64,000 nucleotides of DNA from Streptomyces sp. NBS 14/10 (lineage in GTDB: Bacteria > Actinomycetota > Actinomycetes > Streptomycetales > Streptomycetaceae), in the NCBI RefSeq assembly GCF_002224125.1, contig NZ_NCSM01000011.1:534722-598721 (forward strand). The letters are read 5' to 3'. Positions 25,742 through 33,866 of this stretch are shown piece after piece. Within the stretch, counting starts at the first letter, position 1; every line of letters begins with the position of its first letter. The notes below the pieces were generated by a model that was not told the origin of the DNA, made no database searches, and saw only the letters and a program-made list of their open reading frames with translations. Both the position numbers and the translations under genes were made by a program.

Positions 25742-28027
25742 TCACACGCGCACCGCCCACAGTGTGCCGCCGTCGTCGAGGAACACGATCGAGTCGCCGC
25801 TCGCGGCAGGCTCGCTCATGGACGTGCTGTCGAACTGGCCTGTCCAGAGCGTGCGGCCGTGCTCCACTCCGACGATCCGCACCCTGGTCCAGCGCTGGAA
25901 CACTCGTGCCTGCTCTGTCCCGGAGAGCAGGGCGTATTTGCTGGTGGTCTGCACTCTCTGAGTGTCGGCCTGCCACCGTTTTGTGCCGTCGTCGGCGGCC
26001 ACGCACACCGGTCCCGATCCCGTGGGCAGGACGAACCCGCCCGCCACGCTGGTCGTCGCCTGTTCCTTCAGGCCAACCTCTTGGTACGTACTGCCGTAGG
26101 TCCAGATCTGCTCGCCGGTGAGTCCGTTCAGTGCGGTCGGTTTCCGGCGGGGTCCCGCGGCCAGCGGAAGGAACACCGTGGTGCCCGACACCAGCTCGTC
26201 GAGCGGCTGGAAGGCCCCGGTGGTGAAGGTGTCCGGTTTGGTCTTCTGGAACGGGCTCCGCCACATCACCTCACCGGTGTCCGCCTTGCGGCAGACGAGG
26301 TCGACGGGGACTGTCCTGCCCTCCTCGTAGCAGAGCAGGCCCTCACCCAGGGGCTGCGCCAGGTCGCCCTGCGGCTGGAAGCCGGAACGTGTCCACAGCT
26401 TCTTGCCCGTCTTGCCGAGCAGCGCGATTCCGCCGCCGCAGAGGATCAGGTCGCCGGCCAGGATCCATGTGGCGTCGTAGGGGGAGGACACGTCGGTCGC
26501 CCATCGCTCGTTGCCGGTGCGCGGATCGATTCCGCTCACGCGACCGCCCTCTCCGGTGATCAGCAGGCCGCTGGGCCGGTGCACTTCCAGCCCCATGGCG
26601 CTGTTGGAGACCGAATGCTGCCACCGGCGCTCGCCGGTGGCAGCGTCGAAGGCGTGCACCTGTCCGCCTTTGTTATCGGAGTACCGAGTCAGGGCGATCA
26701 GCGTGCCGCCGACGACCGTGAAGCGTGTTTCCCGGGACCAGGCCGCGTCGAGGGACTTCTTCCACAGACGCTTACCGGTGGCAAGGTCGAAGGTGTGGAG
26801 CGCGGCGGTCTCCTTGTAGTAGTGACCGGCGGCCACATGACACCGGCCGTCGGCCAGGACGACGTCCGGACCGTCGGAGTTGATCAGGTCGACGTCTGCG
26901 ATCTTCTGCGACCAGGAGACCGGATCCCGCTCGGGGTCGCCGGTCAGGTACATCGCCGCCGCCCCTCCGGCGACCGCGACCGCGGCGACGCCCGCGCCCC
27001 CCAGGAGCAGGCTGCGCCGGCTCATGCCTGTTCCACCGGGCGGCGCGGCGGGCGCCTGAACCGTGGATGCCGCCGCGAGATCGTCGGACACGGAGGCAGC
27101 CGCAGGCGGTGAGCTCGCCCCGCGCTCCTCCCGGTCGGCGACGGTGGGGGTGTAGCGAACCGCGGGTACGGCCTGCCGCACACCATCCAAGCGCCGCAGC
27201 TCGTCGGCGAGCGCGGTGGCCGATTCGTATCGCTCGCGCGGGTCCTTGGCCAGCAGCCGGCCGACCAGCCGGTCCCACGGAGCGGAGACGCCGGACACGA
27301 GGCTGCTCGGCGCGGGGGGCGGATCGTGAAGGTGCGCCGTGATGTACCCGAGGGTGTCCGGAGCGTCGAACGGCAGCCGCCCCGTGAGCAGTTCGAACAG
27401 CACACACCCGAGGGAGTACAGGTCGCTGCGCTGCTCGGGGCGCCCGCGTGCCTGCTCCGGCGCCATGTACGAGGCCGTGCCCACCATGAACCCGGTCTGG
27501 GTCAGCCGGTCACCGGTAGCCGAGGCGTCGGCGGCGCGGGCGATCCCGAAGTCGAGCACCTTCAGGCCGCCCGAGGCCGCAACGAACAGATTCGCGGGCT
27601 TGATGTCGCGGTGGAGGATGCCGGCGCCATGCGCCTCCCCCAGCGCGTCGCACACCTGGGCCCCCCACCGCGCCACCTGCTCCTCGCCGACAGGTCCACG
27701 CCGGACAACGGCGTCCAGGCCCTCGCCCCGGAGCAGTTCCATCACGAGGAACGGCGTCGTGCCCTGGCCGGTGGTTGCCTCACCGAGGTCGTGGACGGTC
27801 ACGATATGGGGATGCTGAAGCGCGGCGGTGATCCGCGCCTCCCGCAGAAACCGGGCGCGCGCCTCGTCGGCCCGACTGCCGCCACCCGCAAGGATCGAGA
27901 TCACCTTGACCGCGACCGGCCGCCGCAGACTGGTGTCCTGCGCCTCCCACACCTCCCCCATCCCGCCGCGCCCCAGCGGGCGCACCAGGCGGTAGCGGTC
28001 AGCGAGTATCTGATCCCGGTCGTCCAC
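25742..28027 (-). CDS. Ser/Thr protein kinase with PQQ-type beta-propeller
   Basis: 761 aa. Kinase domain about 10-275: GRGGMGEVW (19-27), Lys41 in VAVKV, GILHRDIKPANLF (about 138), LDFGIARA, GTASYMAPEQARG. A Pro/Ala-rich juxtamembrane region precedes one helix (LLLGGAGVAAVAVAGGAAAMYL, about 338-360). The external half is a PQQ-like propeller (DLATGKRLWKK, DAATGERRWQH, DPRTGNERWAT). GTG start. Third receptor of this architecture in the window but unlinked to the first two. The minus-strand neighbours suggest a signalling unit with the small protein and the peptidase. Confidence 0.92.
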   Translation of the reverse strand: MDDRDQILADRYRLVRPLGRGGMGEVWEAQDTSLRRPVAVKVISILAGGGSRADEARARFLREARITAALQHPHIVTVHDLGEATTGQGTTPFLVMELLRGEGLDAVVRRGPVGEEQVARWGAQVCDALGEAHGAGILHRDIKPANLFVAASGGLKVLDFGIARAADASATGDRLTQTGFMVGTASYMAPEQARGRPEQRSDLYSLGCVLFELLTGRLPFDAPDTLGYITAHLHDPPPAPSSLVSGVSAPWDRLVGRLLAKDPRERYESATALADELRRLDGVRQAVPAVRYTPTVADREERGASSPPAAASVSDDLAAASTVQAPAAPPGGTGMSRRSLLLGGAGVAAVAVAGGAAAMYLTGDPERDPVSWSQKIADVDLINSDGPDVVLADGRCHVAAGHYYKETAALHTFDLATGKRLWKKSLDAAWSRETRFTVVGGTLIALTRYSDNKGGQVHAFDAATGERRWQHSVSNSAMGLEVHRPSGLLITGEGGRVSGIDPRTGNERWATDVSSPYDATWILAGDLILCGGGIALLGKTGKKLWTRSGFQPQGDLAQPLGEGLLCYEEGRTVPVDLVCRKADTGEVMWRSPFQKTKPDTFTTGAFQPLDELVSGTTVFLPLAAGPRRKPTALNGLTGEQIWTYGSTYQEVGLKEQATTSVAGGFVLPTGSGPVCVAADDGTKRWQADTQRVQTTSKYALLSGTEQARVFQRWTRVRIVGVEHGRTLWTGQFDSTSMSEPAASGDSIVFLDDGGTLWAVRV

Positions 28028-28156
28028 AGCCCCAAGTCCCCCGGTGGTAAGCGGTTCTCACACGGCAGCGTTGATCGTAGACCGCGCCCCCGATGACACA
28101 GGACCCGGGCGACAGCGGACATCGCCCGGCCACTCCGCCCGGGCATCAACTACAAA

Positions 28157-28199
28157 TCCTTGACTGCTCAAGCTCCTGATATGCTTGAGCAGTCAAGGA
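28157..28199. promoter_or_regulatory. Tandem MarR-type operators forming a 17-bp perfect inverted repeat
   Basis: Arms at 28157-28173 and 28183-28199 are exact reverse complements with a 9-nt spacer. Each arm also contains a smaller palindrome CTTGA-N4-TCAAG (28159-28172 and 28184-28197), centres 25 bp apart. The left arm contains TTGACT as a possible -35, and the right arm runs into the AAGGAGG ribosome site of the MarR gene. It can thus act as a double operator or as an RNA hairpin hiding the ribosome site. Confidence 0.75.
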
Positions 28200-28206
28200 G
28201 GTGGCA

Positions 28207-28662
28207 ATGAGTGATGCGCTGGACGCGTCGCTGCGTCTTGTGAGGGCCCAGACGGCCCTGGTGAAGCGGTTCGACGCGAGTCTGGGAGGGCTGCACGGGG
28301 TGAGCCTGGCCGACTTCACGATGCTGCTGCGTCTGGGGCAGGCGCCCGGCGGTCGGATGCGCCGGGTGGATCTGGCTGAGGCGCTGGGTCTGACCGCCTC
28401 CGGGGTGACCCGGGGGCTGGCGCCGCTGGAGCGGATCGGGCTGGTGACGCGCGAGACGGACGCCCGTGACGGCCGGGTGGCCTACGCCACGCTGACCGAC
28501 ACCGGCCGCGCACGTCTGACGGACATGCTCGCCACGGCGGAGCAGATCGCCGCCGAGATCTTCGCCGCGCCCCCGTGGAGCGAGCAGGACATCGGCCGGC
28601 TGTCCGCGCTGCTGACGCACCTGGGCGGCACCGGCCTGCCCGGCCACACCCTCGCCCCGTAA
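28207..28662 (+). CDS. MarR-family regulator
   Basis: 151 aa with winged helix (MRRVDLAEALGLTASGVTRG, RGLAPLERIGLVTRETDARD, then a GRVAYATLTDTG wing). ATG with AAGGAGG five bases upstream; a GTG two codons earlier overlaps that site and is less likely. The gene is intact although the ABC transporter genes after it are not. Probably represses itself and the former efflux operon through the tandem palindromes immediately upstream. Confidence 0.92.
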   Translation: MSDALDASLRLVRAQTALVKRFDASLGGLHGVSLADFTMLLRLGQAPGGRMRRVDLAEALGLTASGVTRGLAPLERIGLVTRETDARDGRVAYATLTDTGRARLTDMLATAEQIAAEIFAAPPWSEQDIGRLSALLTHLGGTGLPGHTLAP

Positions 28663-28729
28663 CGCCCGGCATGCCTCCCGACGCATGCCTCTCGAGGGAT
28701 GTCTCATCCGCACCCCGGAGAACTCCCAC

Positions 28730-29491
28730 ATGAAACCAACCCCCGCCCCTCGCCCCGGCAGCCATCCGTACGGAGTGTCTGCGTAAGGTCTATCCGCGCG
28801 CCAACACCCTGGACCGCGCGCTCACCGTCGCGGACAACCTCGCCTTCCGCGGCCGCTACTTCGGCATGCCCGCCCCAGCCGCCCGCCGCCGCGCGCTCGA
28901 ACTGCTGGAGCGCTTCGGCCTCGCCGACAAGGCCGGCGCCAAAGCCCACCAGCTCTCCGGCGGCCAGGCCCGCCGCGTCATGATCGGCCGGGCCCTGATG
29001 CACCTGCCGGAGGTGCTCTTCCTCGACGAACCCACCGCGGGCGTCGACCCGCAGGCCCGCGACGACCTCTGGCAGATCACCGCAAGCCTGAACGAGACCG
29101 GCCAGACCGTGGTATCGACCACCCACTACCTCGACGAGGCCGAGGCCCTGTGCCGGCGCCTGGCCGTCATCGACCACGGGCACCTGCTCGCCTGCGACAC
29201 CCCTGAGGCGATCAAGGCGTCCAGCGGAGCGCAGACGGTCATCACCGTCCACTACGACACCGATGCCACCCCGGCCACCGACGCCCTCCACAGCATCCCC
29301 GGCGGCCCCCATGACGTGGCGGTCGACGGCCCGACCGTACGGGTGCGCACCACACATCCCGACGGCATCCTGGGCCACCTGCTGCGCGCCGGCAGCGCGG
29401 CCGGCCTCAGCGTCCGCGACGCCACCACCACACCCCCCACAGCCTGCAGACCGCCTTCCTCACCCTGACCGGACGTGACTACACGCCATGA
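28730..29491 (+). pseudogene. Decayed drug-efflux ABC ATPase (DrrA-like), Walker A deleted
   Basis: Residual translation reads AAIRTECLRKVYP, then jumps directly to RANTLDRALTVADNL: the stretch that should hold the Walker A loop (roughly 60-70 codons) is absent. Signature QLSGGQARRV, Walker B LFLDEPTAGVD and the H-loop THYLDEAEA remain. The ATG at 28730 is out of frame with the body, and near 29440 a C-run puts the end out of frame; in the shifted frame it would finish LQTAFLTLTGRDYTP and overlap the permease ATG as ATGA. Three separate lesions argue for real decay rather than one read error. Confidence 0.85.
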
Positions 29492-29922
29492 GCACCGCGA
29501 CCCCCCTCGCCACCACCCCCCGCCCGCTATCGTCCCCAGGGCCGCCTGGCACGCCTACCGCGCGCGACCTCCACGTCCTGGGCCGCAACCTGCCCGCGCT
29601 GCTCATCCAGGTCGGCCTCCAGCCGCTGCTGTTCACCTTCGCCTTCGCCTACGTCATGCCCAGCACCGGCAGCGGACTCGGCGGCGCGACCTCGTTCTCC
29701 ACCGTCCTGCTGCCCGGCCTGATCGCCAGCACCCTCACCTTGCAGAGCATCATGTCCGTCACCGGGCCTCTGGCCGCCGAACTCGGCCCCGGCCGCGAGA
29801 TCACCGACCGCGCCCTGGCGCCCCTGCCCGTCTGGGCCCTGGGCCTGCAGTGTCATGCCGCTCATTCTCCCCTGGCTGTCCGTGAGCCGACGCGCACCGC
29901 CGTCCATCACGGGTGTGAGTAG
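29488..29922 (+). pseudogene. Truncated ABC-2 permease (DrrB-like) remnant
   Basis: About 144 codons. The first part is typical of DrrB-like permeases (DLHVLGRNLPALLIQVGLQP, LLFTFAFAYVMP, FSTVLLPGLIASTLTLQSI, REITDRALAPLPVWALGLQ) but the sequence then turns into unrelated residues, leaving roughly the N-terminal half of a 250-280 aa protein. No membrane core for export remains, so it is taken as non-functional, matching the broken ATPase gene before it. Confidence 0.8.
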
Positions 29923-29978
29923 TTGCGGTACAGAAAGTGCTGCCGAGATTGATCTTGGCGTGAGATAGGTTGCCCGCC

Positions 29979-30527
29979 ATGACTGGACTGGAGTCCGTTC
30001 CCTGGCCACCTGCCCCGATCAAGACCGAGCGGCTCGTGCTCCGCGAGTCCGAGGCCCGGGACCGTGCGGCGTTCATCGAGCTGTTCGCCTCGCCAGAGGT
30101 GGGCGCCTATCTGGGCGGCCCTCGACCGCGTGATGAGTTGGAGCGTACGTTGCCTCAGACGCCCGGGAAGCGCCCGGGCCTTTTCGTGATCGAGCTTGAC
30201 GGAGCGGTGATCGGCACCATCGAGCTCAACCGGCGTGACGCGGAGCGTCGTAGTCGTGTCCGTCCGGATGCCGGGGAGGCCGAACTCGGCTATCTGCTCC
30301 TGCCAGAGGCATGGGGACGCGGGTACGCCGCCGAGGCGTGCGCGGCGGTGCTCGGCTGGTTCGCCGACGCGCTTCCCAGCGAGCCGGTGGTGCTCTGCAC
30401 CCAGACCGCCAACGACCGCTCAATGCGCCTCGCGGCGAAGCTGGGGTTCACCGAGGTGCAACGGTACGAGGCGTGGGGCGCCGAACAGTGGATGGGCATG
30501 TGGTCCCCGACCACGCCGCCCGGTTGA
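29979..30527 (+). CDS. GNAT-family N-acetyltransferase (RimJ/RimL type)
   Basis: 182 aa. N-terminal TERLVLRESEARDRAAFIEL, typical of the RimJ/RimL-like group that acetylates ribosomal protein N-termini or small molecules. Acetyl-CoA site: LGYLLLPEAWGRGYAAEA (motif A), followed by NDRSMRLAAKLGFTEV. The ATG at 29979 is preferred to a TTG three codons upstream. Stands alone after the decayed efflux genes; substrate unknown. Confidence 0.88.
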   Translation: MTGLESVPWPPAPIKTERLVLRESEARDRAAFIELFASPEVGAYLGGPRPRDELERTLPQTPGKRPGLFVIELDGAVIGTIELNRRDAERRSRVRPDAGEAELGYLLLPEAWGRGYAAEACAAVLGWFADALPSEPVVLCTQTANDRSMRLAAKLGFTEVQRYEAWGAEQWMGMWSPTTPPG

Positions 30528-30637
30528 ACCCGTGCTCCAGCGGGCTAGGCCGCCAGGTCCGAGGTCATCACATCAAGGCGGAGGCGGCCCAGTGACCGGC
30601 TTCGGCAACCAGGGGCCGCCCCGCGCTGAGTTTCGGA

Positions 30638-31036
30638 TCAAGCCGCGCACGGAGGCTTCAGTGGCCACGGGCATGTCCAGATGACCGACGCCCAGGCCTC
30701 ACCCACCGAACCGTTGTACTCGCAGGCATACGCGGAGATCCTGCCCTTCGCACGCTGGACCCTTGCCGATTCATCGCATTTGCGGCACGCGGTCTGCTGA
30801 TCGCCACCGAAATGCCCCCATGGAACAGATCCTGGTTGAGGGCGCGACGACGAGCAGTAGGCGAGCGCCCCCACATCACCGCTGCCCGCGGGGCGGGTGG
30901 CCTGGGCGGCGGCGACCGCTGCCGGTGAAACTGTGAGGCCGGCGAAGGCAAGCCCGACTGCTGCCGCGCCCACAGCGAACGGGGTACGCCGCGTGAAGGG
31001 CCGGAGGCGCACGCTCAGTAATTTACGCGAACTCAT
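30638..31036 (-). CDS. Small secreted cysteine-rich protein, function unknown
   Basis: 132 aa. Basic n-region, hydrophobic core (FAVGAAAVGLAFAGLTVSPA) and a likely cleavage after AVAAAQA, giving a mature protein of about 85 residues with six cysteines (AYCSS, TACRKC, YACEY, WTCPW, PPC): room for three disulfides. Rich in Trp and Pro at the end. AAGGAG ribosome site before the ATG. Its 5' region (31037-31533) is unusually long and AT-rich for this window. No family recognised; could be a small toxin, inhibitor or wall-associated protein (conjecture). Confidence 0.75.
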   Translation of the reverse strand: MSSRKLLSVRLRPFTRRTPFAVGAAAVGLAFAGLTVSPAAVAAAQATRPAGSGDVGALAYCSSSRPQPGSVPWGHFGGDQQTACRKCDESARVQRAKGRISAYACEYNGSVGEAWASVIWTCPWPLKPPCAA

Positions 31037-31533
31037 AACGCTCCTTCGGTCAAGACGTCGCGGCAGGTGAAATCAGTCCGCCGCTCAGGCCGTTCCTGTC
31101 CGGATTACCGGGCCACCTCAGATGTAGCAGCCCGATCCTTGTTCGCGTTCGGAGGACTGGTACCGAACAAACAACCCCTGAAAAATAGGCGACCTCGAGC
31201 GCGGCGACGACCCCGATCGGCACAAACCGCCCCGATTCGGGCCACGGCAGCCCATGGACGCCGAACCTCGCGGAGACTCCGAGGGCGCAGCACAATTCCA
31301 CTCAGCGCCCAGCCGGCATTCACCGCAACATTCACCATCGCAACTCATTAATGAAAGCACCCAACTTTGCCCAAGTAATGGCAAAGATGCTGGTCGCAAC
31401 GCGTGCGGACCCCGCTCGGCGGCGACGTCACGAATGCCACGTCGTTTCATGTTCTACGTACATTCAACTCTCCATCCTTATGGGCGGCATGATCAATCCA
31501 TAGGGTCCTTGAGGCATTTGAAGGAAGGGACCC
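31037..31533. other. 497-bp intergenic region, no gene seen
   Basis: Lower GC than the surroundings, no supported coding frame, no tRNA. It should carry the divergent promoters of the secreted protein and the ABC operon. One short inverted repeat GTTCGG-N10-CCGAAC lies at 31147-31168. The ABC gene is preceded by a GGAAGGGAC ribosome site. Confidence 0.6.
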
Positions 31534-32481
31534 ATGGAAGAACTCCGCGCAATCCGGGCTCGCGGTATCACGAAGAGCTTCGGTGATGTTGTCGCCCTGG
31601 ACGGCATCGATCTCGATGTGACGCAGGGTCAGATCCACGGCCTGGTCGGACCGAACGGCGCCGGAAAGACGACGTTGCTCGGCCTTCTGCTGGGGCTCGC
31701 GGTGGCCGACGGCGGTCGCCTGGAGGTCCTGGGTACACCGGTCGAGCGGGCACTCGCCGCTCCCGACGGTGTGGCCGGCTTCGTGGACGGCCCCGCCCTC
31801 TACCCCTCTCTCACCCCACGGCAGAACCTCGCCGCGCTGGCCGCGCTCCGCGGTCACGACGCGCGCACAGCGGGGATCGACGACGTACTCGCCGAGGTCG
31901 GTCTCACCGACGTCGCCGACGACCGTACCCGCGGCTTCTCCCTCGGCATGCGCCAGCGGCTCGGGCTCGCCGCCGCCCTGCTGACCAAGCCCCGGCTGCT
32001 CGTGCTCGACGAACCGTCCAACGGCCTCGACCCGGCGGGCAAGAAACACGTACACGGTGTCCTGGGCCGGCTCGCGGCCGACGGAACCGCCGTCGTGCTC
32101 TCCAGCCACAACATGGACGACCTCGAGGCGCTGTGCTCCGAGGTGACCATCCTCGCCGCCGGACGCGTCGTCTTCTCCGGCCCGCTGAGCGAGCTGGCCA
32201 CCGAGAACCGTGAACTCGACTACCGGCTGGTCACCTCCGACCCGCAGGCCGCGCGCCGGCTGGCGGACGACGCGCCGGGGATCCAGGTCGTCGACGACGC
32301 CGGGATACGGCAGGACGCCGAACTGCTCGTCGTACGCGGCCTGGTGCCCGCCCTCGACCAACTCGTGGTGCGGCTCGTGGAGAAGGGCGTCGCGCCGCGC
32401 GAGCTGACTCCCCTGGTGTCGCCGCTGGAAGCCGCGTTTCTGACCCTCACCGAGCAGCAGCAGCAGGAGGCGGGCAGATGA
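31534..32481 (+). CDS. ABC transporter ATP-binding protein
   Basis: 315 aa. Walker A GPNGAGKTT (about 39-47), signature FSLGMRQRLGLA, Walker B LLVLDEPSNGLD, switch LSSHNMDD. A C-terminal extension of about 90 residues is as in drug/lantibiotic-immunity-type ATPases. The ATG follows GGAAGGGAC. Its stop overlaps the permease ATG (ATGA). First gene of a three-gene operon. Confidence 0.95.
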   Translation: MEELRAIRARGITKSFGDVVALDGIDLDVTQGQIHGLVGPNGAGKTTLLGLLLGLAVADGGRLEVLGTPVERALAAPDGVAGFVDGPALYPSLTPRQNLAALAALRGHDARTAGIDDVLAEVGLTDVADDRTRGFSLGMRQRLGLAAALLTKPRLLVLDEPSNGLDPAGKKHVHGVLGRLAADGTAVVLSSHNMDDLEALCSEVTILAAGRVVFSGPLSELATENRELDYRLVTSDPQAARRLADDAPGIQVVDDAGIRQDAELLVVRGLVPALDQLVVRLVEKGVAPRELTPLVSPLEAAFLTLTEQQQQEAGR

Positions 32482-33860
32482 CCGCGACCCTCACCCAGAG
32501 CCCGGAACGGGAACAGGACCACGAGAAGGTGACCGGGGGCCGTCGCGTCCCCGTCACCCGGGCCTGTCGCTTCGAGCTCGTCAAGCTGGTCTCCCAGTGG
32601 CGGATCCGCCTGCTGGTCCTCGCCTGCTGGATCGCTCCCGCCCTCTTCGTCGCCGGGGTGAGCCAGCAGAGCACGCTTCCCGTCGACACCCTCTTCGGGC
32701 GCTGGATGCTCGCCTCCGGGTGGGCCGGGCCGCTGGTGATGCTCGGTTTCGCGGGAACCTGGGCGCTCCCGCTGCTGACCTCGGTCGTGGCCGGTGACGT
32801 GTTCGCCGCCGAGGACCGGCTCGGCACCTGGCGCCATCTGCTCGTGGCGGTCCGCTCGCCCCGGCGGATCTTCGTGGCGAAGGCGGTGGCCAGTCTCACC
32901 GTCCTGCTGCTGCTCGTGGCCGGGCTCGCGGTCTCCAGCACCGTCGGCGGCCTCCTCGTGGTCGGCAACCAGCCGCTGGTCGGTCTCGACGGCCATCTCC
33001 TGGCACCGTCGGACGCCGCCGTCTCGGTCCTGCTCTCCTGGGTCTGCGTCCTCGCTCCGACCCTGGCGCTCGCCGCACTCGGCCTCCTCGGGTCGGTCAC
33101 GCTGGGACGGTCCCCGATGGGGCTGCTGGTGCCCGTGCTCGTCTCGCTCGCGATGGCGGTCGCCCAGATGCTGCCGCTTCCGGTGGCCGTACGCGTCGCC
33201 CTGCCGAGCTACGCCTTCATCTCCTGGAACGGCCTGTTCACCAGCCCCCAGCAACTCGGCCCGCTGCTGATCGGCATCGCTGTCAGCCTCGTGTGGGCCG
33301 TGGTCGCGACGGCGCTGGCGTATGTGCTCTTCGTACGGCGCGACTTCACCAACCTGACCCACGACGGTTCGGGCCGCCGCGCGGTCACCGTCGGAGTCCT
33401 GCCGCTCGTCGGGGTGGCCGCCGCGTCGTTCGCGGTCGTCGCCGCGACGACCTCGGCGACGGGCTCCGGGATCGAGCAGGACAAGGTGCAGCGCTCGCTC
33501 GCCACGGCGTTCGCGCATCTGTACCGCATGCAGACCGACCAGCTCAACCGGCCCGCCGTCACCGAGGCCCAGTTGAAGGCCACGGCGTCGTGCAACAAGG
33601 GAAGCACCAGGGTCGCGGCGGAGGGCCCGGGCAACGACTGGCGCTGCGTCGTGACCTGGCATCTTCCCGGCGTCGAGGCCACGGGACAGGCCATCTACCA
33701 ACTCGACGTCACTCCGGACGGGCGGTTCATGGCCGATGGCGATGGACCGAAGGAAGTGAACGGCTACTTCCTGGTGCGGACCCCCGACGGGGACGCACCG
33801 AACCCGCTGTGGCAGTTCGACGGCAACGTCGAACTGCTCGACACCACCCCGAAGGGATAA
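32478..33860 (+). CDS. ABC-2 type permease with C-terminal extracytoplasmic domain
   Basis: 460 aa. Six or seven transmembrane segments between residues about 45 and 330 (AGPLVMLGFAGTWALPLLTS, ASLTVLLLLVAGLAVSS, WAVVATALAYVLFVRR, VGVLPLVGVAAASFAVVAAT), then a 120-residue soluble tail outside the membrane with a Cys pair (TASCNKG and DWRCVV) and a beta-rich stretch (IYQLDVTPDGRFMADGDG). ABC-2 permeases normally end in the membrane; this tail may contact the product of the next gene or an exported substrate (inference). Confidence 0.88.
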   Translation: MTATLTQSPEREQDHEKVTGGRRVPVTRACRFELVKLVSQWRIRLLVLACWIAPALFVAGVSQQSTLPVDTLFGRWMLASGWAGPLVMLGFAGTWALPLLTSVVAGDVFAAEDRLGTWRHLLVAVRSPRRIFVAKAVASLTVLLLLVAGLAVSSTVGGLLVVGNQPLVGLDGHLLAPSDAAVSVLLSWVCVLAPTLALAALGLLGSVTLGRSPMGLLVPVLVSLAMAVAQMLPLPVAVRVALPSYAFISWNGLFTSPQQLGPLLIGIAVSLVWAVVATALAYVLFVRRDFTNLTHDGSGRRAVTVGVLPLVGVAAASFAVVAATTSATGSGIEQDKVQRSLATAFAHLYRMQTDQLNRPAVTEAQLKATASCNKGSTRVAAEGPGNDWRCVVTWHLPGVEATGQAIYQLDVTPDGRFMADGDGPKEVNGYFLVRTPDGDAPNPLWQFDGNVELLDTTPKG

Positions 33861-33866
33861 CGCTCA

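Noticed and set aside
31118..31586. Short frames in the 497-bp gap
   Set aside because: No ribosome site and shuffled composition; taken as non-coding.
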